Positions 1 to 8,909 of a DNA stretch of 64,000 nt are shown piece after piece. Made by a program: the position numbers and the translations under genes. The notes beneath the pieces are model-generated. The model ran no database searches and was not told the origin of the DNA. It saw nothing but the letters and a program-made list of their open reading frames with translations. The stretch spans positions 806,001 to 870,000 of the forward strand of contig NZ_JBHTMY010000002.1 in NCBI RefSeq assembly GCF_042679565.1, given 5' to 3'. This DNA is from Namhaeicola litoreus (GTDB lineage Bacteria; Bacteroidota; Bacteroidia; Flavobacteriales; Flavobacteriaceae). Position 1 is the stretch's first letter. Each line of letters opens with the position of its first letter.

Positions 1-336
1 GACCAATCGCCCTACAAAGATCAAATTGTAAAACACATGGGTGATGCTCTTGAGATTATCCCTATGCTCAAAGAAAAGTTTGATCTGGTCTTTATTGATG
101 CTGATAAAAGTAATTATTCCAACTATTTTGATTTGGTCATTGATAAAATGAATCGAGGGGGAATTATATTGTCGGATAATGTACTATGGAGCGGAAAAGT
201 TTTAGAAAAAGTGGAGGAAAATGATATTGATACTGAACAGATCATCCTCTTCAATCAGAAGGTCAAAGAAGATAACAGAGTTGAAACCATTTTATTGCCA
301 ATTCGCGATGGGCTATCGCTTTGCCGAGTGAAATAG
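1..336 (+). CDS. O-methyltransferase family 3 (C-terminal part, cut by window start)
   Basis: The frame is open from the first base, so the gene starts upstream and only the last 111 codons are seen. The visible part is the second half of a class I SAM-dependent methyltransferase. FDLVFIDADKSNY is the motif IV region, and GGIILSDNVLWSGKV matches the DNVLW-x-G segment of the catechol/caffeoyl-CoA O-methyltransferase family (PF01596). The ending GLSLCRVK is also usual for that family. Members methylate catechol-like hydroxyls or, in some bacteria, tRNA 5-hydroxyuridine (TrmR); the substrate cannot be told from this fragment. It is probably a soluble cytoplasmic enzyme. The next gene lies 83 bases downstream on the same strand. 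Confidence 0.85.
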   Translation, partial: DQSPYKDQIVKHMGDALEIIPMLKEKFDLVFIDADKSNYSNYFDLVIDKMNRGGIILSDNVLWSGKVLEKVEENDIDTEQIILFNQKVKEDNRVETILLPIRDGLSLCRVK

Positions 337-419
337 AAAAGCTATATCAGCTTTAAACTAAATATTTTTTAGTCAGATGTTTACCATATTGTGCGGTTTG
401 CATAAAGGGGTAAAAAGTT

Positions 420-2432
420 TTGGTAAGATTTGACTATATCCCAACTTGGCTGAGTCTATTTTTAATCCTTGGAATTTTATGCGGAAAAGAGTTTAACCTT
501 TCTTCTTCAACCTTGTTTTTCAGCTCTTTGGGTTTGATAATTGGCTTAGGCTTTTTTTTGTTTAGAAGTCATCGGAAGATTGGAAGGAATAACTTTTTTT
601 TGCTCTTTTCAGCATTGACTTTTTTCATTATCGGAGTAAATTCCTATTTCATTCATCAAATTGTCAATCAAAAAGCGCATTATAAAAACCATGTAACAGA
701 TTCTTCCGCAATTCTTTTAGAGATAGAGAAGGAATTAAAACCTTCACAAAACAACCATAAATACATAGCCATTGTTCGTCAAATCGATCAAACTGCAGTT
801 CGGGGTAAAGTAGTATTGTTCGTACCAAAAAAGGAATTTTCGTTAGCTCCGGGAGATCGATTGTTGACAAAAACAACTTTGGTGCCTATTCATACAGCCT
901 TAAATCCGAATGATTTTGATTATAGGAAGTATATGCAAAATGAACAGATTAGCGAGCAAATTTTTATCAGCGAAAACAACTCAATCGAGCTATCGCCGAA
1001 TAAAAATCTTGGAAGAAGCGCTTTTTTGATGAGAGAAAAAATTTCGAACTCATTGCTCATAAACGATTTTCAGGCATCCCTATTACCTCTGGTTCAGACC
1101 CTGTTTCTAGGGCAAAAACAAGATCTGTCTTCAGATGTTTTTGATGAATTTAGGCGTGCCGGTGTCGTTCATATTTTGGCGATATCCGGTTTGCATATCA
1201 GTATACTCATCGGTTTTTTATTTCTTGTTTTTCAACCAATAACAAAATTTAAAAAAGGGATGACCATTCGGTTAATGTTGGTGCTTTTCGTTTTATGGTT
1301 GTATGTTTTTTTGGTTGGTTATTCGGCCTCTGTGGTAAGAGCTGCAACCATGTTTACGGCTATTTCGATTGGATTGTACAGCAAAAAGAAGATCAATGTA
1401 CAAAGCGCCCTTATTGCCTCCATGTTTATTCTGTTGCTCTTAAATCCCAATTATTTATGGCAAGTAGGTTTTCAAATGAGTTATTTGGCAGTTTTTTTTA
1501 TAGTCGGATTTTATCCTTTGCTAAGGGTGAAGACCAATTATAAGGTCATTAATTATTTTCTCACTTTGTTATGGGTCACGATCATAGCCCAAACAGGAGT
1601 TTTACCCTTAAGTCTTTATTATTTCCATCAAACATCACCACTTTTCTTAATTTCCGGTATTCTTATTCTACCCTTTATCGGCATGCTCTTAGGTATAGGG
1701 TTTATAACAATTTTTCTATCTATTTTTGATCTCGCCCCCATACTTCTTGTAAAGATATTTAGCATGACCATAAATATTTTTTATAAGTCAGTTCATTTTA
1801 TATCGACGCTGAATACATTTGAAATAGAACCGATTTACTTTTCAAAACTTTCAGTTTTTCTCCTTTACTTGATTTTGTTTTCTCTATTTGCTTTTTTAAA
1901 GCATAAAAATCAACTGAGTATATACTTAACTCTCTGCTTTATAATTCTTTTACAATTTCATTTCATTCATCAAAAATGGATGACGCAACGAAAAAATCAA
2001 TTTGTGCTTTTTCATCAATATAAAGAATCCATCTTGCTTGATCAAAAAGGGCAAAAAGTAAAAATATTCGAAACACACCCAAACCGTGAGAACCCCTCAA
2101 GTGTTCAATATTTTTTGGAAGCAAATAGAATAAAAGAGATAGAAAAGAGAGGCTTAAAACCAGCTGTTTTAGAGTTCGAGCAGCAATGCCTACTGATTGT
2201 AAGCCAAGATTTCCATTTCAGAGAAGTGAATGTCAAACCAAATTTTTTATTGATGTGTAATTCTCCTAAAGTAAATTTTGATAGGATGTTAGATCATTTT
2301 CAACCAAAAATGATTCTGGTAGATGGATCGAATTATCCTGATTTGGTTAAAAAATGGCAAAAGACGGCCATGTCAAAAGATATCATTTTTCATTATACGG
2401 GTGCAGACGGGGCCTTTGTTTATAGCCACTAA
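420..2432 (+). CDS. comEC: ComEC/Rec2-type DNA uptake channel protein
   Basis: This inner-membrane protein of 670 residues would carry single-stranded transforming DNA across the cytoplasmic membrane. It has an N-terminal hydrophobic cluster, a soluble DUF4131-like segment (about 60-190) and then the Competence domain, with the hallmark FRRAGVVHILAISGLHISI followed by many membrane helices (about 240-510). The C-terminal 150 residues are soluble and show no HxHxDH metallo-beta-lactamase motif, so this looks like the shorter form without the nuclease domain. An in-frame TAA at 411 leaves TTG at 420 as the first usable start; AAAGGGG lies just before it. Conserved in Flavobacteriia whether or not competence is known. 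Confidence 0.88.
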   Translation: MVRFDYIPTWLSLFLILGILCGKEFNLSSSTLFFSSLGLIIGLGFFLFRSHRKIGRNNFFLLFSALTFFIIGVNSYFIHQIVNQKAHYKNHVTDSSAILLEIEKELKPSQNNHKYIAIVRQIDQTAVRGKVVLFVPKKEFSLAPGDRLLTKTTLVPIHTALNPNDFDYRKYMQNEQISEQIFISENNSIELSPNKNLGRSAFLMREKISNSLLINDFQASLLPLVQTLFLGQKQDLSSDVFDEFRRAGVVHILAISGLHISILIGFLFLVFQPITKFKKGMTIRLMLVLFVLWLYVFLVGYSASVVRAATMFTAISIGLYSKKKINVQSALIASMFILLLLNPNYLWQVGFQMSYLAVFFIVGFYPLLRVKTNYKVINYFLTLLWVTIIAQTGVLPLSLYYFHQTSPLFLISGILILPFIGMLLGIGFITIFLSIFDLAPILLVKIFSMTINIFYKSVHFISTLNTFEIEPIYFSKLSVFLLYLILFSLFAFLKHKNQLSIYLTLCFIILLQFHFIHQKWMTQRKNQFVLFHQYKESILLDQKGQKVKIFETHPNRENPSSVQYFLEANRIKEIEKRGLKPAVLEFEQQCLLIVSQDFHFREVNVKPNFLLMCNSPKVNFDRMLDHFQPKMILVDGSNYPDLVKKWQKTAMSKDIIFHYTGADGAFVYSH

Positions 2433-2457
2433 TTCCCGGCACTGCTACAATTTTGTT

Positions 2458-2465
2458 TATATTTG
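2458..2465 (+). promoter_or_regulatory. Bacteroidota -7 box for the NTP-transferase operon
   Basis: TATATTTG matches the Bacteroidota -7 consensus TAnnTTTG and lies 31 bases before the ATG at 2497. No good -33 TTTG is seen at the usual spacing, so this is a moderate call. Confidence 0.45.
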
Positions 2466-2496
2466 CTCGTTTCATAACAATAAAATATAAGCGTAA

Positions 2497-3504
2497 ATGA
2501 AGATCATTGTCCCTATGGCTGGAATAGGCTCGCGTTTGAGACCACACACACTCACCATCCCAAAACCTTTGACGAAAATAGCAGGAAAACCAATTGTTCA
2601 ACGGTTAGTGGAAGATATCGTTAAAGTGGTAAAACAGTCGGTAGAAGAGATTGCCTTTGTGATAGGTCCAACTTTTCCCAAAGACACGGAAGAGAAATTG
2701 ATAGAAATTGCTAAGAGTTTAGGCGCAAAAGGAAGTGTTTTTATTCAAGATGAAGCTTTGGGAACAGCACACGCCATTCAATGTGCGAAAGACGCATTAA
2801 ACGGACCCTGCGTAGTAGCCTTTGCCGATACACTTTTTAAAGCGGATTTCAAAATAGATGAAAATGCTGACGGTTCTGTTTGGGTAAAACAAGTTGACAA
2901 CCCGAGTGCTTATGGCGTCGTAAAATTAAAAGATAATATCATTACAGATTTTGTTGAAAAACCGACAGAATTTGTCTCTAATCTCGCCATTATTGGTATT
3001 TATTATTTCAAAAAGGGCGAAATATTAAGAGATGAAATTCAATATTTATTAGATCATGACATTAAAGAAAAAGGCGAATACCAGCTCACCAATGCCCTTG
3101 AAAATATGAAGCAAAAAGGACTGAAATTTGTTCCTGGTGAGGTTTCGGCATGGATGGATTGCGGAAACAAAGAGATTACGGTAGAGACAAATAAAAGAGT
3201 ATTACAATTTGCACATATGGAAGGTGAAAACTTAGTTTCACCGGATGTGGTTTTAGAAAATTCTAAAATCGTTGAACCTTGTTACATTGGAAAAAATGTA
3301 ATTTTAAAAGATACGGTTATCGGGCCAAATGTATCACTTGGGGAGGGTTCAGAAGTTATTGATTCTGCGATTAGCAATTCTTTAATACAGAGTAATGTAC
3401 TCATTAAAAATGCGAGTTTAGACCACGCCATGATTGGAAATCACGTACATTTTGATGGTGATTTTACTTCGGTAAGCCTGGGAGATTATTCGATTTTGAA
3501 TTAA
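2497..3504 (+). CDS. Sugar-phosphate nucleotidyltransferase with C-terminal beta-helix
   Basis: The first 240 residues form a Rossmann-like NTP_transferase domain. The signature MAGIGSRLRPHTLTIPKPL holds the nucleotide-binding GxGxRLxP...PK motif, with GTAHAI and FADTLF following. The last 90 residues contain hexapeptide-like repeats (VILKDTVIGPNVSLG and similar) typical of a left-handed beta-helix. This layout fits glucose-1-phosphate thymidylyl-/uridylyltransferase or GlmU-like enzymes that make NDP-sugars for envelope glycans. The actual nucleotide and sugar are not determinable. It begins a four-gene plus-strand unit with TPR, DUF4292 and EnvC-like genes, a conserved flavobacterial neighbourhood suggesting a role in envelope assembly. 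Confidence 0.85.
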   Translation: MKIIVPMAGIGSRLRPHTLTIPKPLTKIAGKPIVQRLVEDIVKVVKQSVEEIAFVIGPTFPKDTEEKLIEIAKSLGAKGSVFIQDEALGTAHAIQCAKDALNGPCVVAFADTLFKADFKIDENADGSVWVKQVDNPSAYGVVKLKDNIITDFVEKPTEFVSNLAIIGIYYFKKGEILRDEIQYLLDHDIKEKGEYQLTNALENMKQKGLKFVPGEVSAWMDCGNKEITVETNKRVLQFAHMEGENLVSPDVVLENSKIVEPCYIGKNVILKDTVIGPNVSLGEGSEVIDSAISNSLIQSNVLIKNASLDHAMIGNHVHFDGDFTSVSLGDYSILN

Positions 3505-3508
3505 TGAA

Positions 3509-4474
3509 ATGAAAAGGTGTGTTTTTCTGTTCAGCTATATTCTCACTTTTTGTGTTCATGCACAAGAAGTAGATGACTTGCGCCTAAAAATGCAAGAAGA
3601 GCAGCAAACCATAAGTTTTGATACCTTCTTTTTTGAAGCATTAAAACAAAAAACAATAGGCAATTTTGATAAAGCCATTTATGCTTTAGAAGAATGTCAG
3701 GATATTGATCCAAAAAATTTGGCTGTTTTGTTTGAGTTTTCCAAGAATTACTTCGAACTGAACAAATACACTGAAGCAGAGTATTACGCCACCCTTGGTT
3801 TAGAGATTGACCCTAAGAATATCTACTTACTAAGGCATCTAAAAGAAATAAATTTACGTCAGAACGATTTTGAAGGAGCGGTGATGGCACAAAGTTTAAT
3901 AGTGCAACAATACCCTGAGGAAGAACCAGATTTGATTTTTATTTTTTTACGTGCTGGTAAAATTGATGAGGCCAAAAGTGTATTGATTAAATTAGATTCA
4001 GAAGATAAATTGCCCGATTCATTTGCGAGTATTAAGCAATCGTTATTGCAAGACAAAACACAGGCATTTTTAGAGCATGAAGTGGAAAAACCTCTGCCCT
4101 TAACAACCTTGGCGCAATTAAGGCTTACATTTAGAGAGGAGAAAACATATGCCGCCATGACAGCCATATTAGAAAATGAACTAAAGACGAAACAATATTT
4201 GGACCTTTTGGAAGATAGTACAATGGCCCTCGAGTTTTTTCCTGCGCAACCCTTTGTTTATTTAATGAATGGATTGGCTTTGAATAGTTTAAGAAAATAT
4301 GAAGAAGCCATTTCTGTGCTGAATTCGGGCTTTGATATGATCGTTGAAAACCCTGAAATGGAATCAAAATTTTTTGAACAACTCAGCTTGGCCCATAAAG
4401 CCATGGGAGATAAAAAGAAAGCAGCAGAATATTACCAAAAAATGTTAGACAGCAATGCGCTTCAGAATCCTTGA
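3509..4474 (+). CDS. Exported tetratricopeptide repeat protein
   Basis: A signal peptide (residues 1-18, ending CVHAQ) precedes about 300 residues of TPR helices, for example the unit starting at NFDKAIYALEECQDIDPKN and a later one at RKYEEAISVLNSGFDM. TPR arrays act as protein-binding scaffolds. The gene starts 4 bases after the NTP-transferase stop, and its 3' end overlaps the DUF4292 gene by 20 bases, so the four genes are almost certainly cotranscribed and translationally coupled. A periplasmic adaptor for envelope assembly is an inference from location and context only. No catalytic motif is visible. Confidence 0.8.
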   Translation: MKRCVFLFSYILTFCVHAQEVDDLRLKMQEEQQTISFDTFFFEALKQKTIGNFDKAIYALEECQDIDPKNLAVLFEFSKNYFELNKYTEAEYYATLGLEIDPKNIYLLRHLKEINLRQNDFEGAVMAQSLIVQQYPEEEPDLIFIFLRAGKIDEAKSVLIKLDSEDKLPDSFASIKQSLLQDKTQAFLEHEVEKPLPLTTLAQLRLTFREEKTYAAMTAILENELKTKQYLDLLEDSTMALEFFPAQPFVYLMNGLALNSLRKYEEAISVLNSGFDMIVENPEMESKFFEQLSLAHKAMGDKKKAAEYYQKMLDSNALQNP

Positions 4475-5240
4475 AAAAAAGTTTCTTAATTTATTGATTG
4501 TTGTTGCCGCACTTTTTTTACAATCTTGTAAAAGCATTAAAACAACAAGTACAAACATCGCTTATTTACCGGTAAACGAGGTAATTAAAAGGCATTACGC
4601 AAAGGGCGAAGGGTTTGCTATCAAAGCTGACCTAATCATTAAATATGAGAGAGGTTCAGATTTTGTCTCCTTAAACGGTTCGCTGAGAATGACAAAAGAC
4701 AGTGCCATTTGGGTAAGTATATCAAAATTGGGATTCCCAGTAGGGAAATTGATGGTAACAGAAGACCGGGTGATTTTTTACGAAAAAGTGAACAAATCAT
4801 TTTTTGATGGAGATTTTGCATTGATAAATAACTGGTTAGGCGTAGAAATGGATTTTCAAATGTTTCAAAATTTATTTTTAGGAGAAGCTTTGGTCGATTT
4901 AAGAAAGGAGAAGTACGAAGTGTCGATAACTGAGAATAATTATTTCGTAGTTCCTAAAAAGAAAAATCCTATTTTTGATGCGTTATTTTGGTTAGATCCG
5001 GTAAATTTTAAAATTAGTAAAGAGCAGTTCACTATTGATGAGCAAAATGAACTGCAAATTCAATACAAAGAATTCGAAATAGAAGAAAACTTTAGTTTAC
5101 CCAAAGGATTTACGGTGAACGCAAATAACAAAAATAAAAACACAACAATTGAAGTGGATATTAAAAATATCGAATTGATCGATAATTTGAGATTTCCTAT
5201 CTCAATTCCTGATAATTATAAGCAAATCAAATTGCAATGA
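4455..5240 (+). CDS. DUF4292 family lipoprotein
   Basis: The protein has 261 residues with a lipoprotein signal peptide; the lipobox LQSCKS places the lipidated Cys at about residue 25. The rest resembles the DUF4292 family of Bacteroidota outer-membrane lipoproteins, beta-rich and related in fold to LolA/LolB-like carriers, with a typical segment like DSAIWVSISKLGFPVGKLM. Function is unproven; a LolB-like role in carrying lipoprotein or lipid is plausible from fold resemblance. It overlaps the TPR gene by 20 bases and the next gene by 4 (ATGA). Confidence 0.78.
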   Translation: MRFRILEKKFLNLLIVVAALFLQSCKSIKTTSTNIAYLPVNEVIKRHYAKGEGFAIKADLIIKYERGSDFVSLNGSLRMTKDSAIWVSISKLGFPVGKLMVTEDRVIFYEKVNKSFFDGDFALINNWLGVEMDFQMFQNLFLGEALVDLRKEKYEVSITENNYFVVPKKKNPIFDALFWLDPVNFKISKEQFTIDEQNELQIQYKEFEIEENFSLPKGFTVNANNKNKNTTIEVDIKNIELIDNLRFPISIPDNYKQIKLQ

Positions 5241-6505
5241 GTACAGCAAAATTAAGTCTAGATCCTTCATCTCGCCTTACTCATTCTTTTCCGAAAACTT
5301 TACTGTATCTAATATCGTTTTTGTTTCTTTTTTTAGTGTCTGCAAATTCATTCGCTCAAAGCAAATCTGATCTGGAAAAACAGAGAAAGAAACTTCAAAA
5401 AGAGATCAAAGAAATTAATGAGCTACTTTTTAAATCAAAGGCTGAGGAAAAAAGTTTGTTGGTAGAACTAAATGATTTGAACAAAAGAATTAGTGTTAGG
5501 GATCAGCTCATTCAAACTATTGATAAAGAGATCAAAGAATTAAACAACGATATTTCTTCAAATGAAAAACAGATTGCTCAGCTCGAAAATCATTTGAATA
5601 TATTAAAAGACGAATACGCCGATATGGTTGTTCAATCCTATAAAAGCAGAACCAAACAAAGCAGGTTAATGTTTTTGTTTTCTTCTGAAAGTTTTATGCA
5701 GGCCTTTAAAAGATTCCAGTACATGAATCAATATGCTAATTACCAAAAGCAACAGGGGCAAGAGATTATGGCTGAAACGGTCAAGCTAAATAATCTTACA
5801 GATTTATTAAAAGAAACAAAGCGCGAAAAGGAATTGCTCGTTTTGGTAAATAAAAAGGAAAGCGATAGTATCAAAAGAGAAAAGAATGAACAGGAGGGCT
5901 TAGTCAACTCAATTAAAAAGAAAGAGAAGAAATATATTACCGAGATCAAGAAGAAACAAAGGGAGGAGGCAAGAATTGAAAAAGAGATTGAAAAGGTAAT
6001 TCGTGAAGCCATTGCCAGTTCCAATAAAAAATCGAATACCAATGTGAAAAGTTCGGGCTTTTCATTAACGCCAGAAGCCCAAAAACTAGAGAGCAGTTTT
6101 GTGGCAAATAAGGGAAAACTACCGGCACCTGTGGAAAGGGGCGTAGTAGTTCGTCATTTTGGAAAACAACCGCACCCAACGATCAAAGGAATTACGATAG
6201 AGAGTAACGGGGTATTTTTCGCAACAGAAAGAGGTGCAAATGCCAGAGTTATTTTTGATGGTAAAGTATTGGCTATTCAGGTCTTACCGGGTAATTTAAA
6301 AGCTGTTTTGGTACAACATGGAAATTATATTTCTGTATATAAAAATTTAGATAATGTCTTGGTAAACAAAGGAGATCAAGTAAGAACCAAACAGCAAATT
6401 GGCACAATTCACACGGATGCTACCTCAGGACAAACGATTTTAGCTTTTGTACTTTTTAAAGAAGTAAAACGTGAAAATCCGGAAGAATGGGTCTACAAAA
6501 TTTAA
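5237..6505 (+). CDS. EnvC-like murein hydrolase activator (degenerate LytM/M23)
   Basis: The start is in an ATGA overlap with the DUF4292 stop. After a signal/anchor segment (about 20-41, ending SANSFAQ) come some 230 residues of highly charged coiled coil (about 42-270), then a LytM/M23 fold (about 300-422). The zinc ligands of active M23 peptidases appear to be lost: the usual HxGxD segment reads TIKGITIESNG, and the HxH site reads ILAFVLF. Only one ligand-like His, in VQHGNYISVY, remains. This is the pattern of EnvC and NlpD, which activate amidases rather than cut peptidoglycan. It probably acts in the periplasm at division sites. Confidence 0.82.
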   Translation: MSTAKLSLDPSSRLTHSFPKTLLYLISFLFLFLVSANSFAQSKSDLEKQRKKLQKEIKEINELLFKSKAEEKSLLVELNDLNKRISVRDQLIQTIDKEIKELNNDISSNEKQIAQLENHLNILKDEYADMVVQSYKSRTKQSRLMFLFSSESFMQAFKRFQYMNQYANYQKQQGQEIMAETVKLNNLTDLLKETKREKELLVLVNKKESDSIKREKNEQEGLVNSIKKKEKKYITEIKKKQREEARIEKEIEKVIREAIASSNKKSNTNVKSSGFSLTPEAQKLESSFVANKGKLPAPVERGVVVRHFGKQPHPTIKGITIESNGVFFATERGANARVIFDGKVLAIQVLPGNLKAVLVQHGNYISVYKNLDNVLVNKGDQVRTKQQIGTIHTDATSGQTILAFVLFKEVKRENPEEWVYKI

Positions 6506-6508
6506 AGG

Positions 6509-7024
6509 TTATAATGCCAAATACATAATATGGTTGGGATTGACATGTGTCTCTGATATTTGAAAATCGTAGCTTCCAACTCTTTTAAAGCCGTTTTTTG
6601 TGTAAAATTGAATAGCCCTGTGGTTTTCTATCCATACGGCTAACCAAATACCTTTTTGACTCTTCTGATAAGAAATGGATTTATTAAAATTGAATAGTTC
6701 GCCTGCTATGCCTTTTCCGTAGAATTCACTTAACAAATAAAATCTTTCCAACTTTGCGATGTTTTCATCGCGAATATTTTCGTTCGGCCTGTTGAAAATC
6801 GTTTTTGAATAACCCGCTAATTTTTGGTCATGATAAATGAGATAATATAGGTTTTCGGGATTTTTCAACTCTTTTATAAAAGTATTTAGTCCAAAGTTTT
6901 TAGAAACATAGCTGTTGATGTCTTTTGTAGGCGCACTTTTTCCATGTGCCTCTAAAAAGGATATTTTGGCGATCTCGTTTAGAGGTTCACAGTCGTTTAC
7001 AGTTGCCCTGACAATTCTATTCAT
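6509..7024 (-). CDS. GNAT family N-acetyltransferase
   Basis: At 171 residues this is a single GNAT domain. The acetyl-CoA binding motif A is recognisable as LLSEFYGKGIAGELF (Q/RxxGxG/A type). It is followed by the typical WIENHRAIQFYTKNGFKRVGSY motif B region. Such enzymes acetylate small amines or protein N-termini; no substrate can be inferred. The gene converges on the EnvC-like gene with a 3-base gap and overlaps the upstream membrane-protein gene by 8 bases, so it is cotranscribed with it on the minus strand. Confidence 0.85.
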   Translation of the reverse strand: MNRIVRATVNDCEPLNEIAKISFLEAHGKSAPTKDINSYVSKNFGLNTFIKELKNPENLYYLIYHDQKLAGYSKTIFNRPNENIRDENIAKLERFYLLSEFYGKGIAGELFNFNKSISYQKSQKGIWLAVWIENHRAIQFYTKNGFKRVGSYDFQISETHVNPNHIMYLAL

Positions 7025-8222
7025 CTTTCATTTTTTGTGGAGACAAAAGTAAAAGGAATATACCCAAAGCCATACAAGCACTGCCATAAAATAGTATTCG
7101 ATAACTATACCATACCGAAAAAGCACCCAACAAAAGAACCATTTCTGTGACAATAAAACCTGAAAAGAGCAAAAGAATTCCGCCTTGAGAAAACCGATGT
7201 AAGTTCAACCATTTTAAATCAAAAAGGAAGGCTAATATGAATACAGAAATTACACCGATTAAACTTAAATGAAGGTAAGCCAAAACAGTATGTTTATTGT
7301 GAAAGGCAAAGTCTTTAAAAATTTGAAAGACAGACAAATATTGAAATGTAAGTTTTAGAAAAAATGAAAAAAGAAACGTGATTATCAAAATTCTTATCCA
7401 AAATGCTTTTTTGAAAATCCAGTTTTTGAAAAATGGTTTTAGCGCCATACAGAGAAAAACTCCTCCAATAATTTGAAATATTCCGGCCAAATGCGCAGGA
7501 ATTATCAGACTTTTTCTAAAACTCATACCCAACAAAGAAAGAGTTAAAGCAGGAAAAATGGCTAGGATTAAACATCGGTAAAAATTCAGCATTAGTTTTT
7601 TATTGGGTGCAATGTTGTCAATTTCGAGCCATTTAAGAAACAAGGCAAAACAGACAAACAAAAACCAACCGTTGTATTGAAAATGAAGAAAGGAATATAT
7701 AAAGCTTTGATAAGCTTCTGTGTCACTCATGCCTTTTGCTGATAATATGCCCACACCCCAAGGCATCAATGTTGAAAGTACAGCAAGCCAAAGACCTGTT
7801 TTTAAAAATAGAACGGAAATCGAATTTTTATATTGGAGCGAGGGCTGTTTTAAATCTTTAAAAAAACAAAAAATAAACCAATAATTCATGAATTGGAATA
7901 GAGTGGAAAAAATAATGGAATACACGCCATATCCCTGTAAAGAAAATGAAACGAGTATGCCAAAAATAATAAACAAGGTTAGTTTTAATTGCAATAAATA
8001 GTGCCCTTTTTCAATTTGTTTTTTGGTTAAAAACAAATTGGTGCACAGAACAAACAAAACAATGTAAATCCAACCTTGAAAAGCGACGTGAGAATGCGCA
8101 TGCACAAGATGAGCATAGTCAAAGGGGAGTTTTAAAAAATAAATTGCCCGAAGTGAGGTACCAATGATAGAAACAATAAAAAAGAAGAAAAGACTACTTT
8201 TTATCCAAATAGGTTTTATCAT
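7017..8222 (-). CDS. Polytopic membrane protein with clustered histidines
   Basis: The protein has 401 residues and about 11-12 hydrophobic helices. Near the N-terminus a helix carries HLVHAHSHVAFQGW (His 38, 41, 43, 45). Later helices contain FLHFQYNGW and AHLAGIFQIIGG. Histidines in membrane helices with this spacing recall heme-copper oxidase subunit I relatives and NnrS proteins, so heme or metal binding is possible. This is a resemblance only, and I do not recognise the family with certainty. It overlaps the GNAT gene and forms a two-gene unit with it. Confidence 0.6.
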   Translation of the reverse strand: MIKPIWIKSSLFFFFIVSIIGTSLRAIYFLKLPFDYAHLVHAHSHVAFQGWIYIVLFVLCTNLFLTKKQIEKGHYLLQLKLTLFIIFGILVSFSLQGYGVYSIIFSTLFQFMNYWFIFCFFKDLKQPSLQYKNSISVLFLKTGLWLAVLSTLMPWGVGILSAKGMSDTEAYQSFIYSFLHFQYNGWFLFVCFALFLKWLEIDNIAPNKKLMLNFYRCLILAIFPALTLSLLGMSFRKSLIIPAHLAGIFQIIGGVFLCMALKPFFKNWIFKKAFWIRILIITFLFSFFLKLTFQYLSVFQIFKDFAFHNKHTVLAYLHLSLIGVISVFILAFLFDLKWLNLHRFSQGGILLLFSGFIVTEMVLLLGAFSVWYSYRILFYGSACMALGIFLLLLSPQKMKDE

Positions 8223-8288
8223 TTTTGCGCTCGCTTAATTCTGTTTTAATGGTTTGATAGGATAACAAAAATAGAGTTTATGCAAACA

Positions 8289-8320
8289 AAAAGCACAGTT
8301 TTATTAAAACTGTGCTTTAA
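8289..8320 (-). terminator. Intrinsic terminator after the small secreted protein gene
   Basis: AAAGCACAGTTTTA and its near-perfect complement around a two-base centre form a long stem. Read on the minus strand it is followed by a T-rich run. It lies 24 bases downstream of the stop of the gene at 8344-8739. Confidence 0.7.
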
Positions 8321-8343
8321 AATCAATTTATTCAATCGCGGTT

Positions 8344-8739
8344 TTATTCTTTGTCTTTGCAAAGACCTACAATGTCATGAAAAACATCATGCAAGCTCTC
8401 TAAGGAAGCTGTAATAGCTTCATCATCACTATCTTGTTCAATAAGCTTTTGTAGTTCAAGACTTCCTTTGTACAAATTTTCTTCTGCCGCCACAATTTCA
8501 GGCGTATTAAATTCATCCGGCACAGAATTATTCTTGAGTGTATGTGCTTTTAGAACCATTTCGTCTATACGTCCTTTAATTGGATCTAAGTCACCCTCTT
8601 CACTTGGATGGTAAGTTTCTTGCATCACTTTGTGAAAATCGTCTAATTCAGGCCATTTTTCAAAAATACTTTGTGCTTGTTGATTTTGAATAAAAAACAA
8701 ACTGAAAACTAAACTGAGAAATGCGATATTTTTTTTCAT
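8344..8739 (-). CDS. Small exported helical protein, cytochrome b562/c'-like shape
   Basis: The protein has 131 residues with a signal peptide (1-22, ending QNQQAQS) and a mature part predicted to be almost all alpha-helix. The pattern of WPELDDFHKVMQETYHP near the N-terminus and LHDVFHDIVGLCKDKE at the C-terminus, with conserved-looking Met/His positions, resembles four-helix-bundle cytochrome b562/c' proteins. There is no CxxCH heme site; only a single Cys near the end. Family not firmly recognised. It stands alone between its own terminator and a divergent peptidase gene. Confidence 0.6.
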   Translation of the reverse strand: MKKNIAFLSLVFSLFFIQNQQAQSIFEKWPELDDFHKVMQETYHPSEEGDLDPIKGRIDEMVLKAHTLKNNSVPDEFNTPEIVAAEENLYKGSLELQKLIEQDSDDEAITASLESLHDVFHDIVGLCKDKE

Positions 8740-8882
8740 AATATTGGTTTTTATACTTTCTCTTTTTTTAGGAAAAGCTTTTATTAATCGACCGTAAATT
8801 TAGCAGCTATTTTTGATATTTTCATAAAAATTACATGGAAGGATTAAAATTAATTTCTTCCAATTTCTGGACTTTTTTTTGG

Positions 8883-8890
8883 TAGATTTG
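8883..8890 (+). promoter_or_regulatory. -7 box of the M14 peptidase gene
   Basis: TAGATTTG fits TAnnTTTG exactly and lies 20 bases before the ATG at 8910. Its position makes the upstream in-frame TTG at 8901 an unlikely start, because transcription would begin only a few bases before it. Confidence 0.55.
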
Positions 8891-8909
8891 TACCTTTTAA
8901 TTGAAAAAT

